Below, piece by piece: positions 54,409 through 64,000 of a stretch of 64,000 nucleotides of DNA. The notes under the pieces are model-generated. The model was given only the letters and a program-made list of their open reading frames with translations. It searched no databases and had not been told where the DNA came from. This stretch comes from Streptomyces albiflavescens (GTDB lineage: Bacteria; Actinomycetota; Actinomycetes; Streptomycetales; Streptomycetaceae). Positions within the stretch are counted from its first letter, which is position 1; every line of letters starts with the position of its first letter. Where the stretch lies: the NCBI RefSeq assembly GCF_014645835.1, contig NZ_BMMM01000001.1, positions 982,834 through 1,046,833 on the forward strand. The letters are read 5' to 3'. Made by a program: the position numbers and the translations under genes.

Positions 54409-55212
54409 ATGAGAACCCGAACTCTCTTCCTCTCCCCGCGCGTCAACGCCACCGGGCAGGCGCTCGCCGACGCCGCGCGGCGACGTGGCATGCAGGTCGA
54501 GACGCTGCGCGACTGGCGAGTGCCGGACGAGTGGCGGGGGACGCCGGGAGCGACGCTGTATGCCGGGCCGCTGTTCGCGGACGTCGTCGCCGGGGAGCCG
54601 GGACTCGGGCTCGGGCTCCTCGAGGCGCCGCCGGACTGGCTGGCCCGGCTGCCGTACGAACTCAAGGGCAGGGAGATCGAGTTCAGCACCGTCGCCGAGG
54701 CCCGACAGCTGCGCCGTCCGGCGTTCGTGAAACCGCCCAACGACAAGAGCTTTCCGGCGCGCGTCTATCCGGACGGCAGTCGGCTGCCCGGGCCGGACGC
54801 GGTGGACGACGACACGCCGGTCCTCGTGAGCGACATCGTGGCGTTCGCCGTGGAGTACCGGCTCTTCCTCCTGGACGGCCAAGTCCGCACCGGAAGCCGG
54901 TACTTCGCGCGGGGTGAACTGGACGTCGCACCTCTCGACGAGGACCCGCGACGGGACGAGGTGCTGTCGTTCGCCGCGCGCCTCTCCGAGATGGGGCTGC
55001 CGAGTGCCGTCGTCGTGGATGTGGGCCTGCGGGCCGAGGACACTCCGCGGTGGGCAGTGGTCGAGGCCAACGCCGCCTGGGCCAGCGGGCATTACGCCTG
55101 CGATCCCGACGCGGCTCTCGACGTGGTGCTGCGCGCGGCCCGCCCGGTGGCCGAGTTCACGGCGGCGGACCGCCAGTTCCTGCGCCCGCTGCCCGAGGTC
55201 GTACGGGACTGA
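54409..55212 (+). CDS. ATP-grasp domain protein (R2K-like)
   Basis: A 267-aa protein from ATG 54409. It opens 'TLFLSPRVNATGQALADAAR', has 'RRPAFVKPPNDKSFPARVYP' (Lys for ATP), 'VLVSDIVAFAVEYRLFLLDG', 'GLPSAVVVDVGLRAEDTPRW' and the metal site 'AVVEANAAWASGHYACDPD'. This matches ATP-grasp proteins of the R2K group, some of which belong to phage or conflict-linked loci. The reaction would be an ATP-dependent carboxylate-amine ligation; the substrate is not known. Repeats start at its 3' end. Confidence 0.75.
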   Translation: MRTRTLFLSPRVNATGQALADAARRRGMQVETLRDWRVPDEWRGTPGATLYAGPLFADVVAGEPGLGLGLLEAPPDWLARLPYELKGREIEFSTVAEARQLRRPAFVKPPNDKSFPARVYPDGSRLPGPDAVDDDTPVLVSDIVAFAVEYRLFLLDGQVRTGSRYFARGELDVAPLDEDPRRDEVLSFAARLSEMGLPSAVVVDVGLRAEDTPRWAVVEANAAWASGHYACDPDAALDVVLRAARPVAEFTAADRQFLRPLPEVVRD

Positions 55213-55390
55213 GCCGGGCGCCCGGGGCCGTACGGGACTCGGCGTGAGGTCTCGGGTCGTATGAGACGGCAACCGACGCTCGAAGCCGTACGGAGTACAG
55301 GACTCGGCCTGACGCCCGGAGTCGCACAAGACAGAAGCCGACGCCCGAGGTCGTGCGGATCTCGCGGTGAGGTCCGAGACGGGTCAGCAG
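55190..55390. repeat. Diverged repeats seeded from the ATP-grasp gene 3' end
   Basis: The gene's end (GAGGTCGTACGGGACTGA) recurs in altered form about four more times up to about 55385, e.g. GGGGCCGTACGGGACTC, GGGTCGTATGAGAC, GAAGCCGTACGGAGTAC and GAGGTCGTGCGGATCTC. Unit spacing is irregular, 30-45 bp. Confidence 0.6.
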
Positions 55391-55902
55391 CCGCAGTCCT
55401 CCGCGTCGACCGGCGCCGTCAGGGGGTCCGCGGCGCGCCGCTCGCGACCCTCCCAGGTCTCGAACTCGAAGCCCTCGCGCACCCAGTACTCGAAGCCGCC
55501 GAGCATCTCCTTGACCTGGAATCCGAGTTCGGCGAGGGCGAGGGCGGCACGGGTCGCGCCATTGCAGCCGGGGCCCCAGCAGTACGTGACGACGGGCACC
55601 GACTTGTCGAGGAGCTGCTCGGCCTGCTCGGCGATGAGCGCGGTGGGCAGGTGGATCGCGCCGGGGACGTGTCCCTGGTCCCACGACTCGGTGGAGCGGG
55701 AGTCGAGGACGACGAAGCCGGGGTCGACGTCGGCGGCGAGGGCGGCGGCGACGTCGGACACGTCGGCGTGGAAGGCGAGGCTCGCGCCGAAGTAGGCGGC
55801 GGCCGCGGCCGGGGACGCCGGTGCGACGCGCAGCACGGGGTTCGTCACCGTCGCGGAGGTGGTCGCGGTGCTGGTCGCGGTGGTGTCAGCGGTCACAGTC
55901 AT
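55384..55902 (-). CDS. Rhodanese-domain protein
   Basis: A 172-aa protein from ATG 55902. After a Thr/Ala-rich head come 'PGFVVLDSRSTESWDQGHVP', 'GAIHLPTALIAEQAEQLLDK' and the active-site loop 'VVTYCWGPGCNGATRAALAL' with Cys, then 'LGFQVKEMLGGFEYWVREG'. It would carry sulfane sulfur. The C-terminal 'AEDCGC' adds two Cys. It is divergent from the Lrp gene at 56108, the probable regulator. Confidence 0.88.
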   Translation of the reverse strand: MTVTADTTATSTATTSATVTNPVLRVAPASPAAAAAYFGASLAFHADVSDVAAALAADVDPGFVVLDSRSTESWDQGHVPGAIHLPTALIAEQAEQLLDKSVPVVTYCWGPGCNGATRAALALAELGFQVKEMLGGFEYWVREGFEFETWEGRERRAADPLTAPVDAEDCGC

Positions 55903-56107
55903 GGTCTGGCCCTTCCCTCTCGGGTCCCACGGATCCGGTGGCGCCGCGCGATCGCCGGCTGCCGCTTCCGGCGCCCCCGGTGCTTCTTCGGCACCGGCCA
56001 CGCGGGACTTCCTGGCCAAAAATCTACGGTCGGTGATCCACTTCCTGAAGTGGCGATCCACGGCATCACTCTTGAACGGCCGGGGATTTCCCTGCTATCC
56101 ATCGCAC

Positions 56108-56554
56108 ATGACCGCGTATTCCCCGGACGCCACCGACTGGCGCATCCTCGATGTCCTCCAGCGCGAGGGCCGGTCCAGTTTCGCCGAGCTGGCCCGGGCC
56201 GTCTCCATGTCCGCGAGCGCGGTCACCGAGCGGGTACGGCGCCTGGAGGAGGCGGGCGTCATCCAGGGGTACGCGGCCGTCGTCGACCCGGAGAGCCTGG
56301 GCCTGCCCATCCTCGCCTTCGTCCGCCTCAGATACCCCAACGGCAACTACAAGCCGTTCCACGACCTCGTCGAGGCGACGCCCGAGATCCTGGAGGCGCA
56401 CCACGTCACGGGCGACGACTGCTTCGTCATCAAGGTCGCGGCGCGCTCGATGAGGCACCTGGAGGAGGTCTCGGGCAGGATCGGTGCGCTGGGTTCGGTG
56501 ACCACGAGTGTCGTCTACTCCTCGCCCCTTCCCCGGCGTCCCCTGGGCCGCTGA
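56108..56554 (+). CDS. Lrp/AsnC-family regulator
   Basis: A 148-aa protein. The HTH is 'SPDATDWRILDVLQREGRSS', 'FAELARAVSMSASAVTERVR' and 'RLEEAGVIQGYAAVVDPESL'; the RAM domain has 'HHVTGDDCFVIKVAARSMRH'. It is divergent from the rhodanese gene, and likely controls it in response to a sulfur amino acid or a related signal. Its stop is one base from the end of sbcC. Confidence 0.92.
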   Translation: MTAYSPDATDWRILDVLQREGRSSFAELARAVSMSASAVTERVRRLEEAGVIQGYAAVVDPESLGLPILAFVRLRYPNGNYKPFHDLVEATPEILEAHHVTGDDCFVIKVAARSMRHLEEVSGRIGALGSVTTSVVYSSPLPRRPLGR

Positions 56555-56555
56555 C

Positions 56556-59500
56556 TCAGTCCTGGACGCCCCGCTGTCGCACAACCGACCCCGTTCTGCC
56601 CTTCACCACCTCCAGCTGGGCGTGGATGCGCCGGCGCAGGTCCGCGACATGGCTGACGATGCCGACGCTGCGGTCGCGCTCCCGCAGCGAGTCGAGGACG
56701 TCGAGGACCTCGTCGAGGGTCTGGTCGTCGAGGCTGCCGAAGCCCTCGTCGATGAAAAGCGTGTCGAGCCGCACTCCCCCAGCCTCGTCCGTGACGACGT
56801 CCGCGAGGCCGAGGGCCAGCGCGAGGGAGGCGAAGAACGTCTCGCCCCCGGAGAGGGTCGCCGTGTCGCGCTCCCGGCCGGTCCAGGCGTCGACGACGTG
56901 CAGCCCGAGCCCGCTGCGCCCACGGCCCGCACGGTCGTCGGAGTGCACGAGGGTGTAGCGCCCGGAGGACATCCGCTGCAGCCGCGCGGTCGCGGCGGCG
57001 GCGACCTGCTCCAGGCGCGCGGCGAGGACGTACGACTCGAGGCGCATCTTGCGCTCGTTGTCCGCCGACGTGCCTGCCGCGAGTCCGGCCAGGCGGGCCA
57101 CCCGGTCGTACTCCTCGCGCAGCGGCGCCAGGCGGCGCACTCCTCTGGCCGCGCGTGCGGACAGCCCGTCGAGCTCCGCACAGCGCCGCGCGGCCGCGTC
57201 CTGCGCGGAGGCGGCGTCCCGCAGGCGCCGGGCGGCGGTCTCGGCGGCCTGCTCCGCGGCCCGTAGGTCGGCGAGCGGCTGCTGGGCGGCGGCCGCCGTG
57301 TCGGCCTCGGCGAGTACGGCACGCACCGCGGACTCCTCCGACTGCCAGGCGTCGAGCCGCCGTTGAAGCTCCCGGTGGGCCGCGTCGTCGAGCAGCGCAT
57401 CGGCCGCCGCCTGCGGCGTGTCGAACCGGGCGCGGAAGGCCGCGTCGGCGAGTCGCGCGTCGGCCTCCTTGAGGCGCTGCGCGGTGTTCTCGGCCCCGCG
57501 GACGGCGTCCGCGGCCTCGGTGAGCAAGGCGACCTGCCGCTCCAGCTGCGCGGCGCGCACGGATACGCTGCCGGCGGCACCGCGCGCCTGCGCCAGCTCC
57601 CCTTCCAGACCGGCCCTCTCGCGGTCCAGGGCGTCCCTGAGAGAGGCGCGTGACGCGACGCGGCGGGCGGCCGCCTGTTGGGCGGACAGCCGCCGCTCGT
57701 GCTCGGCCTCGGCCCGCTCCCGTGCCTCACGCGCGGCGTGCAGCCCGGAGGCGGCGGCGCGGGCCTCGGCGTACTGGCGCTCCAACTCCTCGCTTTGGCT
57801 GGCGAGTTGCGCCAAGGGGGCGTCGCCCGCCTCAGCACTCGCCGCGGCCAGCGCCTCGCGTACGACACCGAGCCGCCGCTCGTCCTCGGCGGCCTCCTCG
57901 TCGGCGCGCTGATACGCGGCGAGGGCGCGCTCCTCCGCCTCCCGGTCGACATGTCCCGCGATCCTCCGCGCGGGCGCGGGGTGTTCGGTGGCGCCGCAGA
58001 CGGCGCAGGGCTCGCCGTCGACCAGTTGGGCGGCGAGTTCCGCGGCGATGCCGTTCAGGCGCTGTTCCTTCAGGTCCAGCCAGTGGGCGCGCGCCTCCGT
58101 GGCGCGTTCGCGGGAGGCGAGGGTCCGCGCGGCGGCGGCGTCCGTGTCCTGGGCGAACTGGTCGCGCTGTCGGGCGGCGTTGAGCCGCTTCAGCGCCGGT
58201 TCGCGCTGGACGGCGAGCTGCTCGGCGAGTGTCGCGGCTTCCTGCGCGGACTCGATCCGGGCCTCGATGCCCGCGCGGGTCGCCTCCCACGTGGCCAGCC
58301 AGCTCTCGGCCTCTTGGAGGGCGTCCTCGTCGGCGCGCTCCTGCCGGTCCAAGTGGGCGCGCTCCTCGACGAGTTCCGCCACTTTGCGCTCGGCTCGGCG
58401 TGCCGATTCCAGGCCGCCCAGCTCCTCGGCCGCCTTGCGCGCCGCCGCCGCGAGTCCGGGCGCACCGGCGTCGGCGAAGGTCCCCGGCAGGGCAGCACGC
58501 GTCTGTGCCTCCTCGGCCGCCGCGTGCCGGTGCTCGGCCTCGGCGGCCTCGCGCAGGTCGAGCGCGGGGGCCACCGTCTCGGCCTTGCGGGCGCGCTCCA
58601 TCCGCGCCTGGGCCTCCCGATGGGCGTCGGCCCGCTCCTCCAGGCTCGCGGCACGCTCCCGTGCCTGAGCGAACCGGTGCTGCAGCCGGGCCACTTCGCG
58701 TACGTCGTCGAGTACTCGGTCCGCCGCGGCCTGCGCGGATTCGGCGGCCATACGGGCCCAGTGGGCGATCGTGAGCCGTTCACGGGCGGTGCTGCGGGCC
58801 ACGGCGGCCCAGGCCAGAACGGCGCCGGCGAGGCCCGGATCACCGGGCGCCAGGTCGGGCAGCGAAATCTCGACGGTGTTCCCGGCCTCCTGCTGCATCC
58901 GGTGCGCGTCGGCCAGCAAGGCGGCGTCCCCGGCGCGCACTTCGGCCTCGGCCGCTCGCCGCCGCTCGGCGAGGCGCTTCTCGACCTCGGCGAAGCGGTG
59001 GGTGTCGAAGAGGCGGCCGAGCAGCTTCCCGCGGGCCTCGGCGTCGGCCCGCAGGAAGCGCGCGAAGTCGCCCTGGGGCAACAGCACGACCTGGCAGAAC
59101 TGCTCGCGGCTCATGCCGAGCAGCTGGGTGACCTCCTCGCCGATCTCCTGGTGGGAGCGGCTGAGGTCCTTCCAGGAGCCCGCCGTCGCGTCGAACTCCC
59201 GCAGCCAGCTCTGCGCCTTCTCGGTCGTCGTGCCGACGCCGCGCTTCTTGAGGCGCTCCCAGGGCGGCTGCCGGGTGATCTCCAACCGGCGTCCGGCGAC
59301 GGTGAGTTCGAGGCGGATCTCGGTGCGGGTGGCGGGAGCCGCGTGGTCGCTGCGCAGGCCGAGACCCTGGCCGCTCTGGCGGGCGCCGGGCACCGCTCCG
59401 TACAGCGCGTAGCAGACGGCGTCCAGGACGGAGGTCTTGCCCGCGCCCGTCGGCCCGTGGAGCAGGAAGAGACCGGCGGCGGACAGTTCGTCGAAGTCGA

Positions 59501-59558
59501 CCTTCTGGGCGCCGCCGAAGGGCCCGAAGGCGGTGATGTCCAGGCGGTGCAGCCTCAT
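56556..59558 (-). CDS. sbcC: SbcC exonuclease ATPase subunit (SMC-like)
   Basis: A 1000-aa protein from ATG 59558 (MRLHRLDITAFGPFGG); the open frame extends upstream only through the 27-bp repeats. Walker A is 'LLHGPTGAGKTSVLDAVCYA' (Lys41), the zinc hook is 'PCAVCGATEHPA' near residue 515 between two long coiled coils, the signature is 'ATLSGGETFFASLALALGLA', and Walker B 'LDTLFIDEGFGSLDD'. With SbcD it forms the nuclease that opens hairpins and blocked DNA ends. sbcD lies upstream on the same strand, 201 bp away. Confidence 0.95.
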   Translation of the reverse strand: MRLHRLDITAFGPFGGAQKVDFDELSAAGLFLLHGPTGAGKTSVLDAVCYALYGAVPGARQSGQGLGLRSDHAAPATRTEIRLELTVAGRRLEITRQPPWERLKKRGVGTTTEKAQSWLREFDATAGSWKDLSRSHQEIGEEVTQLLGMSREQFCQVVLLPQGDFARFLRADAEARGKLLGRLFDTHRFAEVEKRLAERRRAAEAEVRAGDAALLADAHRMQQEAGNTVEISLPDLAPGDPGLAGAVLAWAAVARSTARERLTIAHWARMAAESAQAAADRVLDDVREVARLQHRFAQARERAASLEERADAHREAQARMERARKAETVAPALDLREAAEAEHRHAAAEEAQTRAALPGTFADAGAPGLAAAARKAAEELGGLESARRAERKVAELVEERAHLDRQERADEDALQEAESWLATWEATRAGIEARIESAQEAATLAEQLAVQREPALKRLNAARQRDQFAQDTDAAAARTLASRERATEARAHWLDLKEQRLNGIAAELAAQLVDGEPCAVCGATEHPAPARRIAGHVDREAEERALAAYQRADEEAAEDERRLGVVREALAAASAEAGDAPLAQLASQSEELERQYAEARAAASGLHAAREARERAEAEHERRLSAQQAAARRVASRASLRDALDRERAGLEGELAQARGAAGSVSVRAAQLERQVALLTEAADAVRGAENTAQRLKEADARLADAAFRARFDTPQAAADALLDDAAHRELQRRLDAWQSEESAVRAVLAEADTAAAAQQPLADLRAAEQAAETAARRLRDAASAQDAAARRCAELDGLSARAARGVRRLAPLREEYDRVARLAGLAAGTSADNERKMRLESYVLAARLEQVAAAATARLQRMSSGRYTLVHSDDRAGRGRSGLGLHVVDAWTGRERDTATLSGGETFFASLALALGLADVVTDEAGGVRLDTLFIDEGFGSLDDQTLDEVLDVLDSLRERDRSVGIVSHVADLRRRIHAQLEVVKGRTGSVVRQRGVQD

Positions 59559-59583
59559 CGGTCCCCCTCGAAATCCAGCGAGA

Positions 59584-59718
59584 ATCGGGCCTTCGCGGAA
59601 CCCGTGAGGCATCGGGCCTTCGCGGAACCCGTGAGGCATCGGGCCTTCTCCGGGCCCCCAAGGCATCGGACCTTCGTGGAGTCCACAAGGCATCGCGCCT
59701 TGTGGGAGTCCAGTGCGC
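59584..59718 (-). repeat. Five 27-bp tandem repeats between sbcD and sbcC
   Basis: Five units of 27 bp (59584-59610, 59611-59637, 59638-59664, 59665-59691, 59692-59718) of the form ATCGGGCCTTCGCGGAACCC…GAGGC. The first two are nearly identical; the others diverge. Each contains an imperfect inverted repeat, best in unit four (CCTTCGTGGAGTCCACAAGG). Confidence 0.85.
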
Positions 59719-59759
59719 GTGATCTCACCGGGCACCCTCCGTGTTCCCCAGCCGTCGCT

Positions 59760-60923
59760 TCACCGGGCGACCTCCCGGACGGCCTCGTCGGCGCGGACGG
59801 CATCGAACGCGTCGCGCAGCACGGCCTGTTCGGCCGCGTCGGGGCCCGCGCCGCGCACATGGGCCACGAAGTCCTCCGCGATCTGCTGCTCGCTGCGGCC
59901 CGCCAGACGCCGGGCGTAGGAGATGTCCGGGTCCTCGTGAGCCCGCTCCGGGTCGAAGACGAGGCTGAGCGTGTGCGGGAAGCGCTCCGTCAGCCGCGCC
60001 ATGGGGTCGGCCGGGCGCACCGGGTCGGTGAGGGTCGCCTCGATCCACGCTTCCTCGTGACGCTCCAGGGCCGGGTCGGCGAGCAGGTCGTCCAGGTGGC
60101 CGCGGATGCGGGCGAGCTCCCGGGGGACGGGGCAGTCGATCCGCTCCGCGCTCAGGGAGCCTTCGGGGTCCAGGTCCACAAGCCACATGCTCTTGCGGTG
60201 GTCGGTCTCCGAGAACGAGTACGGCAGCGGGGAGCCCGAGTAGCGCACGCGCTCGGTGATGGTCTGGCTGCCGTGCAGATGCCCGAGCGCGGCGTAGTCG
60301 ACGCCGGCGAAGACCCCGGCGGGCACGGAGGCGACCCCGCCGACGGTGATGTCCCGCTCACTGTCGCTGGCCTCGCCGCCGGTGACGAAGGCGTGGGCGA
60401 GCACGACGGAACGGGTGCCCGGCGCGCGCGTGGCGAGGTCGGCGCGGACCCGGTCCATGGCGGCGGCGAGCACGGTCTCGTGCCCGGCCTTCTCGACCCC
60501 GAACTCGTCCTTCACCAGGGCCGGTTCGAGATAGGGCAGCCCGTAGAAGGCCACGTCGCCGTGCGCGTCGGTGAGCACCACCGGTGTGCCGCAGGCCGAG
60601 GCCTCGGTGCGCAGATGGATGCCGGCGCGCCCGATGAGGCCCGCGCCGACACCGAGCCGGCGCGCCGAGTCGTGATTCCCGGAGATCATCACCGTGGGCA
60701 CACCGAGGTCGGCCAGCCGGTGCAGGGCGTCGTCGAAGAGCTCGACGGCGGCGAGCGGCGGCACCGCCCGGTCGTACACGTCCCCCGACACGACCACCGC
60801 GTCGACCTCACGCTCGCGCGCGGTCGTGACGAGGTGGCCGATGAACTCGGCCTGGGCGCCGAGCATGTTCACCCGGTGGAACGCCCGGCCGAGATGCCAG
60901 TCGGAAGTGTGCAGAAGCCTCAT
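59760..60923 (-). CDS. sbcD: SbcD exonuclease subunit
   Basis: A 387-aa calcineurin-type phosphoesterase. Metal motifs are 'LLHTSDWHLGRAF', 'AVVVSGDVYDRAVP', 'TVMISGNHDSARR', 'VVLAHAFVTGG' and 'ALGHLHGSQ', in family order. It is the nuclease partner of SbcC downstream. The 201-bp gap to sbcC is mostly the 27-bp repeats, unusual since these genes often overlap. Confidence 0.95.
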   Translation of the reverse strand: MRLLHTSDWHLGRAFHRVNMLGAQAEFIGHLVTTAREREVDAVVVSGDVYDRAVPPLAAVELFDDALHRLADLGVPTVMISGNHDSARRLGVGAGLIGRAGIHLRTEASACGTPVVLTDAHGDVAFYGLPYLEPALVKDEFGVEKAGHETVLAAAMDRVRADLATRAPGTRSVVLAHAFVTGGEASDSERDITVGGVASVPAGVFAGVDYAALGHLHGSQTITERVRYSGSPLPYSFSETDHRKSMWLVDLDPEGSLSAERIDCPVPRELARIRGHLDDLLADPALERHEEAWIEATLTDPVRPADPMARLTERFPHTLSLVFDPERAHEDPDISYARRLAGRSEQQIAEDFVAHVRGAGPDAAEQAVLRDAFDAVRADEAVREVAR

Positions 60924-60993
60924 GATCCCCGAGACTAACGGGCGGGTCGGACATCACGGGCGGCTACTCCCGTATCGGCCCGTGCTGCCCCGC

Positions 60994-61620
60994 CTACGCG
61001 TCCCCGTATGCCTCTCCACCCAGTTCGAACCCGGCCGTCCCGGCGGTGACGTCGGCCAGCCAGGCCCGGAAGGCCTCCACATCGGAGTCCGGCAGCCCGA
61101 TCTCGATGGTGACCGCCTCGCCGTAGCGCACGTCACGCACCTCGCGCCCGGTGGAGCGCAGATCGTTCTGCACCTTGCCGGCGCGCTGGTGGTCCACCGT
61201 CACCGTGGCCAGCCGAAAGCGTTTGCGCGTGAGGGTGCCGAGTGCGTCGAGCGCCTCGCCCACCGAGCCGCCGTACGCCCTGATCAGTCCGCCCGCGCCC
61301 AGCTTGACCCCGCCGTAGTAGCGGGTGACGACGGCGACGACGTACCGCATGTCGCGGCGCAGCAGCATCTGGAGCATGGGGACGCCCGCGGTGCCCCCCG
61401 GTTCGCCGTCGTCGCTCGCCTTCTGGACGCCGGCATCGGCGCCGATGACGTACGCGTAGCAGTTGTGCGTGGCGTCCGCGTGCTCCTTGCGGACGCCGGC
61501 GATGAACTCCTGCGCCTCCTGCTCGGTGGCGGCCGGGGCGAGGGCGCACAGGAAGCGGGAGCGGTTGACCTCGGTCTCGTGCACGCCGGTGCGGGCCACG
61601 GTGCGGTACTCGTCCTGCAT
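60994..61620 (-). CDS. IMPACT/YigZ-family protein
   Basis: A 208-aa protein from ATG 61620. The UPF0029 part has '[20 protein letters not shown]', '[20 protein letters not shown]', '[20 protein letters not shown]' and '[20 protein letters not shown]' followed by RAYG, which are the family hallmarks. The C terminus is a ferredoxin-like domain. Role in translation or stress is suggested for the family but is not settled. Confidence 0.92.
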   Translation of the reverse strand: MQDEYRTVARTGVHETEVNRSRFLCALAPAATEQEAQEFIAGVRKEHADATHNCYAYVIGADAGVQKASDDGEPGGTAGVPMLQMLLRRDMRYVVAVVTRYYGGVKLGAGGLIRAYGGSVGEALDALGTLTRKRFRLATVTVDHQRAGKVQNDLRSTGREVRDVRYGEAVTIEIGLPDSDVEAFRAWLADVTAGTAGFELGGEAYGDA

Positions 61621-61751
61621 CACGCCAGCGTATGTGCTCCACGCGCGCGTCACGGACGGCGGATCCTCAGCGGGCTGCCCCCGGCAGCGGCGCGGGCAGC
61701 GATGTGGTGGATACTCGCTCGTCGTTGTCCAAGGCCCCCGGCCAGACCATC

Positions 61752-61765
61752 GGCCCCGCGGGGCC
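61752..61765. promoter_or_regulatory. Palindrome GGCCCCGCGGGGCC before the permease gene
   Basis: A perfect 14-bp palindrome 25 bp before the APC permease start. It could fold in the leader or bind a regulator. Confidence 0.4.
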
Positions 61766-61790
61766 TGACCGATCGCAGGGAGATCGCACC

Positions 61791-63782
<1,992 letters not shown>

Positions 63783-64000
63783 ACCTCAGGGGTGGGGAAC
63801 TGCTCGCCGGGGAGCATGCATGAGGGTGATTTAGCTCGATCGTGTGATGGTCTGCTCGCAGGCTTGCGGCGCCCTGGGCCGACGGGGTTAGCGTGATCGT
63901 GCGATCTGGGACACCGGGTACGGCGTCAGCGTGCGGGGCCCCCGCTCCACCGGAGTGATGGTTCGGGGCCTCCCCGTCGCCTCTGGCCGTACCCATCTGG
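63783..64000. other. Intergenic end of the window
   Basis: No gene is recognised. A minus-strand frame could start at 63996 and be read leftwards, but it is low complexity. Near repeats of CGATCGTG (63838, 63895) are present. Confidence 0.4.

Noticed and set aside
59558..59735. SbcC start upstream at 59735
   Set aside because: The added residues are only the translated 27-bp repeats; family members begin MRLHRLDITAFGP.
57678..60938. 1086-aa plus-strand frame
   Set aside because: It runs antisense to sbcC and sbcD, whose motifs are unambiguous.

Overview
The window is high-GC actinobacterial DNA, almost certainly Streptomyces. Signs are GTG and TTG starts, a Tat-exported PhoD, a PucR/CdaR-type regulator, XRE regulators with MmyB or DUF5753 ligand domains, a SigJ-type ECF sigma factor and many small regulator/enzyme pairs. 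I saw no tRNA, rRNA or CRISPR array.

Positions 1 to about 30 kb look like accessory or chromosome-arm DNA under decay. Intact genes are separated by truncated or frameshifted genes and insertion-sequence scraps. Intact genes include a Ser/Thr kinase fused to an extracellular solute-binding domain, HxlR/NmrA and TetR/SDR pairs, a PIG-L deacetylase, a methyltransferase, a serine hydrolase, an esterase/regulator pair, a DHFR-like protein, a VOC protein and a rifampicin monooxygenase-like gene. Remnants include LuxR, IS3, PhoX, DUF5753, Ada, ISL3, IS256, acyl-CoA dehydrogenase, MmyB, FGE, an alpha/beta hydrolase, an aldo/keto reductase, a RelE-like toxin and a WD40 fragment. One nearly intact IS630-family element (10443-11658) has 14-bp terminal repeats, a TA duplication and a -1 slippery heptamer joining two transposase frames. 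It has cut off the 5' end of a PhoX-like gene.

From about 29.6 to 63.8 kb the genes are dense and intact and look like stable chromosome: an ABC exporter beside a two-component system, ROK and GntR regulators, SigJ, a MocR regulator with an EamA exporter, PhoD, a SWIM zinc-finger gene coupled to a DUF6493 gene, an ACT-GNAT protein, a transsulfuration enzyme with an Lrp regulator, a DUF885 peptidase-like protein, an Imm21-type protein beside an ATP-grasp protein, rhodanese with Lrp, SbcCD, a YigZ-type protein and an APC permease.

The most interesting signal is regulatory. Three genes (147-aa protein at 30028, histidine kinase at 31921, SWIM gene at 43320) carry TTGTCAGTG followed by 8 nt and a -10-like hexamer, 6-7 nt before the start codon. 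This matches the actinobacterial DNA-damage (RecA-NDp/PafBC) promoter motif and implies leaderless transcripts. The SWIM-DUF6493 operon has a perfect match, so it is my best candidate for an uncharacterised, damage-inducible system. Other items are a hairpin-forming 27-bp minisatellite inside the sbcDC locus, repeats that begin in the 3' ends of genes, and several clear palindromic operators.
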